64,000 nt of DNA, taken from positions 91,018 to 155,017 of the forward strand of contig WRAO01000001.1 in assembly GCA_009780175.1 (NCBI GenBank), written 5' to 3'. This document shows positions 48,354 through 54,689 of the stretch, piece by piece (the stretch's first letter is position 1; each line of letters starts with the position of its first letter). The position numbers were made by a program, and so were the translations under genes. The stretch comes from Oscillospiraceae bacterium (lineage in GTDB: Bacteria > Bacillota > Clostridia > Oscillospirales > Oscillospiraceae). The notes below the pieces were generated by a model that saw only the letters and a list, made by a program, of their open reading frames with translations, had not been told where the DNA came from and searched no databases.

Positions 48354-49914
48354 AGCATGTCATTTGGGGCGGCCTCGAAAGGGGCCGCTTTCGCTTTCCC
48401 CCTATCCCCCACGCTCCTTCAGCCTTCTTAAGCACAGCGTCTTCGCCGCGGTCCATGCCGACGTAGATGCCGTCCATGACTTTGCCGAATAGGTCTATCA
48501 TGACGCGGGAGGGAGAGTTGACACCCAGGGCACTTGCCATGATGGCCGCGATGGCGGCGGCGATGGCTTTTGCCCGAGCGATCAGCACATCGCCTTTGCG
48601 CACGAGGGCTATGTAGGCGCCCTCCATTGCGGAGAGCATGATTTTGGGGAGGGTTTCTCGCAAGATATCGAACTCGTCCTCAACGCCTGTGCGCACCGTT
48701 TCCATCGCCGCGCGGGTTGGCTCGGCGGAGTCGGTGATGATGGTTTCGACTTCGGTCATCATGGTGGCGGTGGTGGCGCTGGCTTCCTCTGCCATCCGCT
48801 CGAACTGCTGTTCTGCATCAGAAACCACCGCCTCCACAGCCTCGGAAAGGGCCGTATTCTCAGACACCGCTTTGGCTTGCTTTGTTATGCCGTCAGAGGG
48901 GGCGTCTACAAATTTCCGCTGTTGAAACTGCTCCGACCCTGCCGCTGTGGCGTCTGCGCCGATGGAACGGAGCAGGTCTGCCAGCATGGGGCCATAGGGT
49001 TCGCAGGCGTCCAGCATTCTTTGCAATTCCGCTGTCGCCGCTGGGCCGAGTTGGCGGAGGTGGTAGGCCACATCTTCGCCGTATTTCGCGGTGATTTGCG
49101 CCATTGTCTCGGTCCACTCGTTGTAACGGCGGCGGTTTTCGTAGAGCGTTTGGATCATCTCTTCCAGCGTTTTGTCAAACTCCTCTGGCAGGGCGCGGAA
49201 GCCGTTTACTACGTTGCTGGTGTGGGCGCGGACGGCGGCTTGCCACTCGGCGAAGGCACGTTCTTGTTGCGCCGCCCACTCGTCAAGAGAAATCCCTTGC
49301 TCCTGCATGGCATTTGTGATATCATCCATACAGATATCCCATTGCTCGGCGAGGCTGCGCAATTGTTCCTCTTGCGCCTCAGCCCATTCGTCAAGCGTCA
49401 TCCCGTCGAGGGCTTGTAGAATTTCTTCGGCGGAGAGATTCCACTGGGCGGAGAGCCTCTTTAGTTGCTCTTCCTGCTGAACCATTTTGATTGCGGAGCC
49501 TAGTTGATTTCGGTCAAATGCGCCGGTGACGCTTTCTAGGGCGGAGATTTCTCTGTTTAGGTTGCGGTATTCGACTTGTAGGTCGAGCAGCTGCCTAGAG
49601 GCCTCGTCAAGGTTGCCCATCTCTTGGGCCTTGATGTACGCTATGTACGCCTGTCTCATTTTCTCCGTGAGCGCGGCGTGTTGGGTGTAGAGGCCTTGTA
49701 GTTGGTGTAGCTCGTCCCCGTGGGTGTCGAGGCTGGTTCGGACGTTGTCGAGAGTTCGTTCGAACCTTTCAAGATCGCTGCCAGCGGGGCTGATGCGATT
49801 GCTGAGTCCATAAAAAGCATTGCCAAGACCAATTAGTGCATCGTGCAGAAATCGAGCATATCCATATGCTGAAATCGCTTTCCCTAGCCATGTTACAATT
49901 GCTGCTATTGTCAT
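48256..49914 (-). CDS. Tape-measure-like protein 1, C-terminus replaced
   Basis: The 552-residue helical protein is homologous to tape-measure protein 2. It has ELHQLQGLYTQHAALTEKM, LNREISALESVTG, several WAEAQEEQLRSLAEQWDI-type repeats and the motif NSPSRVMIDLFGKVMDGIY. Homology ends at EDAVLKKAE; the last ~52 residues are read through the antisense of the inserted gene's terminator and coding sequence, so about 95 native C-terminal residues are missing. The start at 49914 has AGGAGG upstream. It may be non-functional, or act together with protein 2. Confidence 0.75.
   Translation of the reverse strand: MTIAAIVTWLGKAISAYGYARFLHDALIGLGNAFYGLSNRISPAGSDLERFERTLDNVRTSLDTHGDELHQLQGLYTQHAALTEKMRQAYIAYIKAQEMGNLDEASRQLLDLQVEYRNLNREISALESVTGAFDRNQLGSAIKMVQQEEQLKRLSAQWNLSAEEILQALDGMTLDEWAEAQEEQLRSLAEQWDICMDDITNAMQEQGISLDEWAAQQERAFAEWQAAVRAHTSNVVNGFRALPEEFDKTLEEMIQTLYENRRRYNEWTETMAQITAKYGEDVAYHLRQLGPAATAELQRMLDACEPYGPMLADLLRSIGADATAAGSEQFQQRKFVDAPSDGITKQAKAVSENTALSEAVEAVVSDAEQQFERMAEEASATTATMMTEVETIITDSAEPTRAAMETVRTGVEDEFDILRETLPKIMLSAMEGAYIALVRKGDVLIARAKAIAAAIAAIMASALGVNSPSRVMIDLFGKVMDGIYVGMDRGEDAVLKKAEGAWGIGGKRKRPLSRPPQMTCSTYYLQFLFLIFLNPRDLEVSFVLCCHSLYKR
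48366..48420 (+). terminator. Terminator of inserted gene 1, homologous to that of gene 2
   Basis: GCGGCC, loop TCGAAA, GGGGCCGC then TTTCGCTTT, followed by CCCCCTATCCCCCACGCTCC. The segment aligns with 50232-50283 after the second inserted gene, including the last part, which there is the native 3' end of the gp15 gene. Confidence 0.8.
48426..48522. repeat. 97-bp direct repeat in tape-measure gene 1
   Basis: Partner of 46448-46544. The repeat begins six bases after the terminator segment, marking the junction of a probable tandem duplication. Confidence 0.85.
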
Positions 49915-49982
49915 TCTCGTTCTTACCTCCTCAACTTTACGTTTCAATTTTGATGTTTTGTTCTGTTCTTATATCACAAAGA

Positions 49983-49991
49983 TGCTATAAT
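49983..49991 (+). promoter_or_regulatory. Extended -10 promoter of plus-strand inserted gene 2
   Basis: TG-C-TATAAT at 49983-49991; no good -35 at 17 bases. It is 32 bases before the gene and antisense to the tail operon. Confidence 0.55.
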
Positions 49992-50023
49992 ATGAAGAAA
50001 GGGCCTTATGAGGGGTGTTATAA

Positions 50024-50224
50024 ATGAAAGAGGATAAAGATATTTCAAAGGAAGCTCTCCAAGCTCCTGAAACCCTCGAAGATCTCGAAATCCGCGAGAA
50101 AATTCCACTACTAAGGATAGCTCCAAAGATAGTTCCAGAGGATACTCTTGGGAATATTGCTATTTTCATTATTGGGATTCTTGGTGCCTTGGCCTTCATT
50201 GCGCGGATTTTTGGATTTATTTAG
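50024..50224 (+). CDS. Inserted gene 2 ('moron'): small C-terminally anchored protein
   Basis: This 66-residue protein has an acidic, helical N-terminal half (KEDKDISKEALQAPETLEDL, IREKIPLLRIAPKIVPED) and one C-terminal transmembrane helix (about 45-65). I do not recognise it. Like inserted gene 1 it lies on the plus strand just upstream of a tape-measure gene start, with its own promoter and a homologous terminator. GAGGGGTG precedes the ATG. A role in modifying the host envelope or excluding phage is possible but unproven. Confidence 0.65.
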   Translation: MKEDKDISKEALQAPETLEDLEIREKIPLLRIAPKIVPEDTLGNIAIFIIGILGALAFIARIFGFI

Positions 50225-50231
50225 AGTTGTT

Positions 50232-50283
50232 GTAGGCGGCCCTGCAAGGGGCCGCTTTTGTTTGCCCCTAGCCCCCACGCTCC
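50232..50283 (+). terminator. Terminator of inserted gene 2
   Basis: GCGGCCC, loop TGCAA, GGGGCCGC then TTTTGTTT. It continues with CCCCTAGCCCCCACGCTCC, the 3' end of the gp15 gene on the other strand. Confidence 0.8.
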
Positions 50284-50870
50284 CGTTCCCTCGCCAGCTC
50301 AATCCGCCGGCTATAATATTCATGCGTCTCCCGCTCGATCTGCTCCATGCTCTTGCGCTCCGTCTCCGGGCGTTTGATGGCAAAGTGCGCGCGCAGGTCT
50401 AACACATGCTTTTTCTCTTCTTTGGACAATTTCGACACATCGCAAGTGCGCCAATACATGACTTTTTTGATGAGCACATCTTCCGGCAGCCCCTCGAACA
50501 GGGCCAGAAACTCCCACCAGTGCAGATGTTCTATGCTGGCGAGGTTGATGCCATAGGTCGCGAAGAAGGCGGAGAAGATGAGGCTCGCGTCTTGCGTGAA
50601 GTCGTAACCTTTGCGGTGTTTTTTGGCGCGTGGCACGTCCTCCCCCGGCACATCGCCTCGGTGGATGAACCAGACTAGGCCTTCGAACGCTTTTGTGAGG
50701 TCGCGCGGGGGCTGTGGGTAGAGTTGTTCGAGCATTTGCGTGAGTTTCTCTGTCGGACTGAGCGCCGGGTCGCCGGAAATGGTTTCGACGCGGAGTATGT
50801 TGCGGAAATCCGGACTTATTTTGGTGCCTTCGATCTCATACGGCAGGCCGCCGGCTATGAGTGTGTGCAT
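50268..50870 (-). CDS. Bacteriophage Gp15-like tail assembly protein
   Basis: This 200-residue protein has the Gp15 pattern (PF06854): an opening strand pair LPYEIEGTKISPDFRNILRVE, DLTKAFEGLVWFIHRGD in the middle, and DFTQDASLIFSAFFATYGINL with HWWEFLALFEGLPEDVLIKKVMYWR. Gp15 proteins sit between the major tail protein and tape-measure genes in siphophages, where tail chaperones are encoded. No separate frameshifted chaperone is evident. Confidence 0.87.
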   Translation of the reverse strand: MHTLIAGGLPYEIEGTKISPDFRNILRVETISGDPALSPTEKLTQMLEQLYPQPPRDLTKAFEGLVWFIHRGDVPGEDVPRAKKHRKGYDFTQDASLIFSAFFATYGINLASIEHLHWWEFLALFEGLPEDVLIKKVMYWRTCDVSKLSKEEKKHVLDLRAHFAIKRPETERKSMEQIERETHEYYSRRIELARERERGG

Positions 50871-50935
50871 GGGTTCGCCTCCTCCCCGGGGGTGCGGCTC
50901 CGCCGCTAAGCGGCGGAGCCTGTTTTGTCGCTGGG

Positions 50936-51427
50936 TTACGCCCAGGCGTATTCGGTGGGGGTCTGGGTAGATGTCAGCGTCGCGCTGAAGGTGAGGTTTT
51001 CGCCTGCTGCGCCCGCGGCGTCGTCTTCGACGACAACAGTCGCCTCCCCGGCTTCGCCCGCGCCGTTGAGGATGCTGAAATACACGTAGTTTCGGCGCAC
51101 CGCCGCGCCTGTGCCGTATTTCAGGTCATGGGAGAGGAGCATGTCTTGGAATTCGTCGCCCACATAGCGGTCGCCGCTGACGGTGATGGTGCGGGTGGTG
51201 CCGGTTTTCGTTGTCACCTCGCCGGCGCGGATGTATTGGGTGTCTACCGTTTGCGCGTCCAACGAGCCGCTGTGCTCGTTGATTTGGACTTGGGCGACGA
51301 TGTAGTCGCCGTAGCTGCCGGTGGCGGCACCGTTGAGGTTGACGGCGAGGACCATGTCATCCGCGGTGGTTTGGCCCGTAAAAGCCTTGTTTACTTGCTT
51401 GCCTTGCATGAGTTCGGACAGTTTCAT
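50936..51427 (-). CDS. Major tail tube protein
   Basis: This 163-residue beta-rich protein follows the tail-terminator gene with a 4-base overlap (ATGA). DDMVLAVNLNGAATGSYGDY and TKTGTTRTITVSGDRYVGDEF followed by FQDMLLSHDLKYGTG match phage tail tube proteins of the TP901-1-like class. It would polymerise into the flexible tail tube. There is no sheath gene in the locus, so the tail is non-contractile. Confidence 0.82.
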   Translation of the reverse strand: MKLSELMQGKQVNKAFTGQTTADDMVLAVNLNGAATGSYGDYIVAQVQINEHSGSLDAQTVDTQYIRAGEVTTKTGTTRTITVSGDRYVGDEFQDMLLSHDLKYGTGAAVRRNYVYFSILNGAGEAGEATVVVEDDAAGAAGENLTFSATLTSTQTPTEYAWA

Positions 51428-51765
51428 CTTGTGTTGCCTCCTTGAGAATATGTTAGTTTGATCTGGATTTGACAGCGGGAGGTCTGGCCCGCTGTGGTGT
51501 ATAGAGAGCCTGTTGCGAGGCAGTCTAACCGTTGCGCTTGTTTGCCATCTGGCAGAATGGGCAGGGGTTGGGATTCGAGCCAGTCTTGCACTCGCTCCGT
51601 ATCAAAGGCTTCACCGGTGGTCAGGGTAAAGGTCTTTTGCCGGACGGTTTCGCCGCTGATGTATTGCTTGAGGATGGGGTCTTCCGTCACATCTTCGAGC
51701 CGGAACGCTTGCGGGCTCTGCGGGCAGGATTGCAGGTATTGGTGCAAAGATTCGGTAATGGTCAT
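51424..51765 (-). CDS. Tail terminator-like (minor capsid 3-type) protein
   Basis: This 113-residue protein begins TITESLHQYLQSCPQSP, contains EDVTEDPILKQYISGETVRQ and ends with a beta strand pair RCQIQIKLTYSQGG. Size and place, directly before the tube gene, are those of siphophage tail terminators, which cap the tube and in phages join it to the head. Its presence without head genes is what a free tail particle would need. The family name is my inference. Confidence 0.6.
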   Translation of the reverse strand: MTITESLHQYLQSCPQSPQAFRLEDVTEDPILKQYISGETVRQKTFTLTTGEAFDTERVQDWLESQPLPILPDGKQAQRLDCLATGSLYTTAGQTSRCQIQIKLTYSQGGNTR

Positions 51766-51791
51766 CCGAGAGTCTCCTTTCGGTTGGTTGC

Positions 51792-51875
51792 GGTCAATGC
51801 CCCGCCGCTGGGGTGCGCGCTGTTTGTATTGGCAGAAACTGCTCTGTTTTCGCGGACAGCGGCGGGGTGTTGACC
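51792..51875. repeat. Large inverted repeat where the head module would lie
   Basis: Arms GGTCAATGCCCCGCCGCTG and CAGCGGCGGGGTGTTGACC (17 of 19 pair) with a 46-base spacer. It lies in the 180-base gap between the sigma-like gene and the first tail gene, the place where a phage would carry terminase, portal and capsid genes. It may be a transcription signal or a deletion scar. Confidence 0.6.
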
Positions 51876-51945
51876 GTGAGGAAGGGGTTGGGTGAGGGGG
51901 CCGAGGAATACCCTCTCATATACTTGGACAGTCAGGGGCGGTTTT

Positions 51946-52410
51946 TCACCCCTGTTGGGTCAGAAATTTTTTCACCTTGCTTTCAGCGGATTTGATGGAT
52001 CGTGCGACGACTTGGAATGCGCAGCCCTCCGCTTCGCCGATTTGTTTGAGCGTGAGGCCGCGGTGGTGGTAGAGGACGAATCGGCGGCGCATGGTTTCGG
52101 GAAGTTGGGCGATTTCCTCCACCAAACGCTCGTTTTGCAATTGGCCCAGTACCACATCTTCGACGCTTTTGGGGCGGTAGGTTGCGCGATCATAGAGTTC
52201 GGCGTCTGATAGTTCGCAGTGCTCGATGCGCCGTCGGTCCGAGCGGGCGAGGGATTCTTCTTTGGTGAGCGACTGTTTGAGCGCGGCGTGGATGTCTTGG
52301 GATACCTCAACTTCTTGCGCCACATCAGCGCCATCCTTAAAGCGTGCGAAATATCTTGTAATTCCTGCGATCTCTTCGGCGCGCAGGGTATAGGTGCTTT
52401 CATAGTTCAT
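51946..52410 (-). CDS. Phage sigma-70-like transcription factor
   Basis: This 154-residue protein has a C-terminal helix-turn-helix of sigma region 4 type: LPETMRRRFVLYHHRGLTLKQIGEAEGC then VVARSIKSAESKVKKFL. The N-terminal part (about 1-90) has no recognisable core-binding region 2, so it is probably an activator like phage late regulators (ArpU/RinA-type). GGAGG fixes the start at 52410. It is the first gene before the structural operon and is likely to switch on tail and lysis genes. Confidence 0.75.
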   Translation of the reverse strand: MNYESTYTLRAEEIAGITRYFARFKDGADVAQEVEVSQDIHAALKQSLTKEESLARSDRRRIEHCELSDAELYDRATYRPKSVEDVVLGQLQNERLVEEIAQLPETMRRRFVLYHHRGLTLKQIGEAEGCAFQVVARSIKSAESKVKKFLTQQG

Positions 52411-52423
52411 GTCATAACCTCCA

Positions 52424-52457
52424 GAATGTTTGATGGATTGAGCCAGATCAAACATTC
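52424..52457. promoter_or_regulatory. Inverted repeat before the sigma-like gene
   Basis: GAATGTTTGAT, 12 bases, ATCAAACATTC, perfectly inverted, ending two bases before the ribosome site of the sigma-like gene. It may be an operator, or an mRNA hairpin controlling translation. Confidence 0.55.
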
Positions 52458-52569
52458 CGAGGGTGGAGCGCGGGCGCGTGGAACTAGGAACACAGACAGG
52501 CCACCTTACTTTGTTGATTTAGGTGAGCCGGTCACATGATTGCGCACAAATCAGCTTTGAGACGACAAA

Positions 52570-52613
52570 AGACGGTCAAACAAAAGCTGTTTCCAGCAAT
52601 CATTTGACCGTCT
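52570..52613 (-). terminator. Terminator after the 58-residue gene
   Basis: AGACGGTCAAA / TTTGACCGTCT enclosing an inner GCTG/CAGC hairpin, followed on the minus strand by TTTTGTC. It separates the regulatory genes from the late operon. Confidence 0.75.
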
Positions 52614-52635
52614 CGCAGTTCTCTGATTTTAGGGA

Positions 52636-52812
52636 TTATTCACTTTTCTCGGTCGGCTTGTCCCGTTCTGCAATCAGGACAAAGGTGTTGTCTTCGGCGA
52701 GTTCGTATAGGTATTCCTGCCGCCGTTTGATGACGGATAACAGGCGTCTTTTGGCGTCCCACTCGAACAGTTTCTTTGCATGGGGTGGCGGTGTTTTGAT
52801 TTCTTGGCGCAT
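52636..52812 (-). CDS. 58-residue protein under a perfect repressor operator
   Basis: The sequence is MRQEIKTPPPHAKKLFEW, then KRRQEYLYELAEDNTFVLIAE. It is highly charged, helical and without cysteine or membrane segments. GGAAGGAG is placed seven bases before the ATG. It has its own terminator and a perfect 8-4-8 palindrome 23 bases upstream, of the same kind as near the repressor promoter. It could be a Cro-like switch partner, antirepressor or excision-type protein; I do not recognise the family. Confidence 0.65.
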   Translation of the reverse strand: MRQEIKTPPPHAKKLFEWDAKRRLLSVIKRRQEYLYELAEDNTFVLIAERDKPTEKSE

Positions 52813-52834
52813 TTTCTTTCTCCTTCCAGTATTT

Positions 52835-52854
52835 TGTAAGCATTTTTGCTTACA
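52835..52854. promoter_or_regulatory. Operator O1 of the tail-locus repressor
   Basis: TGTAAGCA-TTTT-TGCTTACA, a perfect palindrome in front of the 58-residue gene. The half-site TGCTTACA recurs at the repressor promoter (O2). No convincing -10/-35 pair could be fixed beside it. Confidence 0.65.
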
Positions 52855-52868
52855 TTTGTAGATGAAAA

Positions 52869-52898
52869 AGGTAGGATAGCACGAAACCCTATCCTACC
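52869..52898 (-). terminator. Terminator overlapping the ImmA/IrrE stop codon
   Basis: GGTAGGATAG / CTATCCTACC with a nine-base loop, followed on the minus strand by TTTTT. The ImmA/IrrE stop TAG lies in the stem. Confidence 0.88.
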
Positions 52899-53664
52899 GT
52901 GTGATAGTGGAGCATGAGCTTGCAGATACAGGTCTGCGTTGTTCCTTTTGCAGATACCCGAACTGCGTGAGACGAATCTCTGTCGCCATCCTTGACACCT
53001 CGAATGTCTCCGCGATTTCTTCAATGATTTCGATCGCTTCGGGATCTGTCGGGTCGATTAATGCCCGCCTGCGGCCCTTGCGGATCAAGCTGTCTGCCAG
53101 AATATGAAATGGGGCTTGCGGCATTAGGAGCGCGGCGGCTAAGGTGTCTGCTTGCCATTCGGCCCAGTCTTCGTCTGTTTTGCGTCTATGGCTTTTCTGT
53201 TCAATCTCCGTGGCGCGGCAAACGATATATGGCTGGTTGACGCGGAATACATATCTCTGATTAGTCGGCGAGTAAAAGGAGCGGTGGAGGATCCAATGAG
53301 CCCCTTCGTGCGCAATCGTAAATTTCCGGCGCGCTCTGTGCGCAGGACCTCGCAGTTCTGAATGGATCAAGATCGTCCCCGCTGAAATGTCGATCATGGC
53401 GGGGCGGTACATCTCGTCTAGACAGGGGATGCCTTGCACATCTTCAAAGGCGGTCAGTCCGAGGACTGCGACGCCAAATCCGAGCGTTTGATATTGCAGT
53501 GTGAGAAACAGTTTGTTTTCTACAAAATCTTCGATGTCCACCGACTGTGGACAGGCCAATACATTTGGCATGTATTCTTCTAAGATCATGGTTGCAATCT
53601 GGTCGATCTGATCTCGGTTCAGGACATATAGTCCATTCCCCTTTTGCGGATAGGATAACTGCAT
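52894..53664 (-). CDS. ImmA/IrrE-family metallopeptidase
   Basis: This 256-residue protein has the zinc motif HEGAH at 119-123 and a downstream EWQADTLAAALLMP with the third ligand. The C-terminus contains a helix-turn-helix-like segment (EIAETFEVSRMATEIRLTQFGYL), the usual second domain. ImmA-type proteases cleave the phage or ICE repressor after DNA damage or another signal and so release the silenced genes. It is directly downstream of the repressor gene with AGGAG before the ATG, the standard pair. Confidence 0.92.
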   Translation of the reverse strand: MQLSYPQKGNGLYVLNRDQIDQIATMILEEYMPNVLACPQSVDIEDFVENKLFLTLQYQTLGFGVAVLGLTAFEDVQGIPCLDEMYRPAMIDISAGTILIHSELRGPAHRARRKFTIAHEGAHWILHRSFYSPTNQRYVFRVNQPYIVCRATEIEQKSHRRKTDEDWAEWQADTLAAALLMPQAPFHILADSLIRKGRRRALIDPTDPEAIEIIEEIAETFEVSRMATEIRLTQFGYLQKEQRRPVSASSCSTITR

Positions 53665-53676
53665 AGGCGCTTTCTC

Positions 53677-54075
53677 CTACGTCTCTGAATTCCCGTTCAT
53701 GCTGTCGATGATTTCCTGCCATTTTTCGTCTGAGATATTGAGATCTCGCGCCTTGCGCAAGGCGACGCGAGCGAGGGATTTCTCTCCGATATAGGGGGTG
53801 AGGTCCGGAAAGATATCGTTGCGGCTCTTCCCAGCCAAGTCATAGAAGCAGTCCAAAGACTCCCCTGTGATTTGCAGCACCTCTACCATCTTTGTCAGGT
53901 GCTTTTCCGGCGCGTAACGGTTGCCTTTCTCAATATCGCTCAAATAAGCAGGCGTCATATCGAGTTCGACGGCAAGGCCGCGGATTGATTTTCCCAGCGC
54001 CTCTCTCCGTTCCTTTACATAGTCTCCGAAGGATGAATCGTCTTTTGATGTTCGCTCGCTCGCCATTTTTGTCAT
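53677..54075 (-). CDS. XRE-family repressor of the tail locus
   Basis: This protein of about 132 residues has a lambda-repressor-type helix-turn-helix (about 17-70: GDYVKERREALGKSIRGLA, MTPAYLSDIEKGNRYAPE). A short C-terminal extension follows (KARDLNISDEKWQEIIDSMN) that may be the ImmA cleavage region. A TTGACA/TAAAAT promoter reads the gene, with an operator just after the -10, so it should repress itself. The ATG at 54075 has AAAAGGGTG upstream; other in-frame starts are close. Confidence 0.88.
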   Translation of the reverse strand: MTKMASERTSKDDSSFGDYVKERREALGKSIRGLAVELDMTPAYLSDIEKGNRYAPEKHLTKMVEVLQITGESLDCFYDLAGKSRNDIFPDLTPYIGEKSLARVALRKARDLNISDEKWQEIIDSMNGNSET

Positions 54076-54099
54076 GCACACCCTTTTCGTCGTTTTTTT

Positions 54100-54147
54100 C
54101 GTATGCTTATTTGCTTACATTTTATCGCAACTTGCTCTACCTGTCAA
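54100..54147 (-). promoter_or_regulatory. Repressor promoter with operator O2
   Basis: Minus-strand TTGACA (54142-54147), a 17-base spacer and TAAAAT (54119-54124). Immediately downstream is the imperfect palindrome CGTATGCT-TATT-TGCTTACA (54100-54119), whose right half equals that of O1. This arrangement predicts autorepression. Confidence 0.7.
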
Positions 54148-54170
54148 TCCTCTTTTCTTCTTTCTCATAT

Positions 54171-54228
54171 TTTGAGCATATTCAACATTTCGAAACTCGG
54201 AATTTTTATTGTAAGTTGAGCAAACTCC
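54171..54228. repeat. AT-rich intergenic repeat, copy C (reversed)
   Basis: Read on the minus strand it begins GGAGTTTGCTCAAC and ends with TTGAATATGCTCAAAA. It shares both ends with the copies at 18229, 38722 and 54574. Confidence 0.45.
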
Positions 54229-54385
54229 TGTTTTCCATTTGTGCTTTACATTATTTCAGCAGTTTCTTCCCGCTTCGCGAAACGGGACAAGCGTTATTGT
54301 TTGCCATCGTGATTATCGGTCAAATTCTTCCGCCAAAACGCATAAAACACTAGAAACTCTCTGAGACAGACAGATGCAGTAGAAA

Positions 54386-54490
54386 TCCGTCTGCGGATTC
54401 GACGCGGCGGGTGTTTGCTGCACCAACTGCACTATGGGTCCTTGCCGGGTACGTCCGGAACGAGGAGTTTTGGGACGATGTTTAAGCTGA
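54386..54490 (+). pseudogene. Short CO dehydrogenase (CooS)-like N-terminal fragment
   Basis: About 34 codons read VCGFDAAGVCCTNCTMGPCR followed by V-R-P-E-R-G-V-L-G. The C-G-F, GVCCxxC, MGPCR and RGV spacing is that of the cluster-binding N-terminus of nickel-dependent CO dehydrogenase. A stop lies 6 bases upstream and another closes the frame at 54490, so only a fragment remains. The rest of the 54076-54689 gap holds the repressor promoter, two AT-rich repeats and a terminator; a possible 31-codon frame (54478-54573) is not supported. Confidence 0.55.
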
Positions 54491-54573
54491 ATCTCAAAGT
54501 GGATGATATTCCGGAGACATTTTGTAAGGAGCATGAAGGAGAAGATTCTGATGTAGGCTTGCACGAATTTTGA

Positions 54574-54630
54574 GTTTGCTCACAATTTCAATTTTTGAAA
54601 TTTTTCGAGTATACTCTCTTTTTATTTTTA
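54574..54630. repeat. AT-rich intergenic repeat, copy B (right of the tail locus)
   Basis: GTTTGCTCACAATTTCAATT, then TCGAGTATACTC and CTTTTTATTTTTA. It aligns with copy D at 38722 on the other side of the tail locus. Confidence 0.5.
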
Positions 54631-54635
54631 AACAA

Positions 54636-54666
54636 AAAGAGCGGAGGTCCTCTGCCTCCGCTCTTT
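54636..54666 (-). terminator. Terminator of the RNase Z-like gene
   Basis: AAAGAGCGGAGG / CCTCCGCTCTTT with a seven-base loop, followed on the minus strand by TTGTTTAAAAAT. Confidence 0.88.
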
Positions 54667-54689
54667 GCATTTCTAGGATTTTTCTGGAT

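Noticed and set aside
52640..52843. 67-codon minus-strand frame
   Set aside because: The adjacent frame (52636-52812) has a better ribosome site and more protein-like composition; this one is its shadow.
38793..54075. Intact prophage
   Set aside because: No capsid, portal, terminase, integrase or replication gene is visible between the host-type flanks; the tail set alone is present.
29463..54075. The serine recombinase as integrase of the tail locus
   Set aside because: About 7.6 kb of unrelated metabolic, spore and MBL genes separate them and I found no matching attachment repeats; the link is possible but unsupported.
54478..54573. 31-codon plus-strand frame starting MFKLNLKVDDIPETF
   Set aside because: A weak GAGGAG precedes it and the composition is protein-like, but it is short, of no known family, and lies between decayed sequence and repeats.
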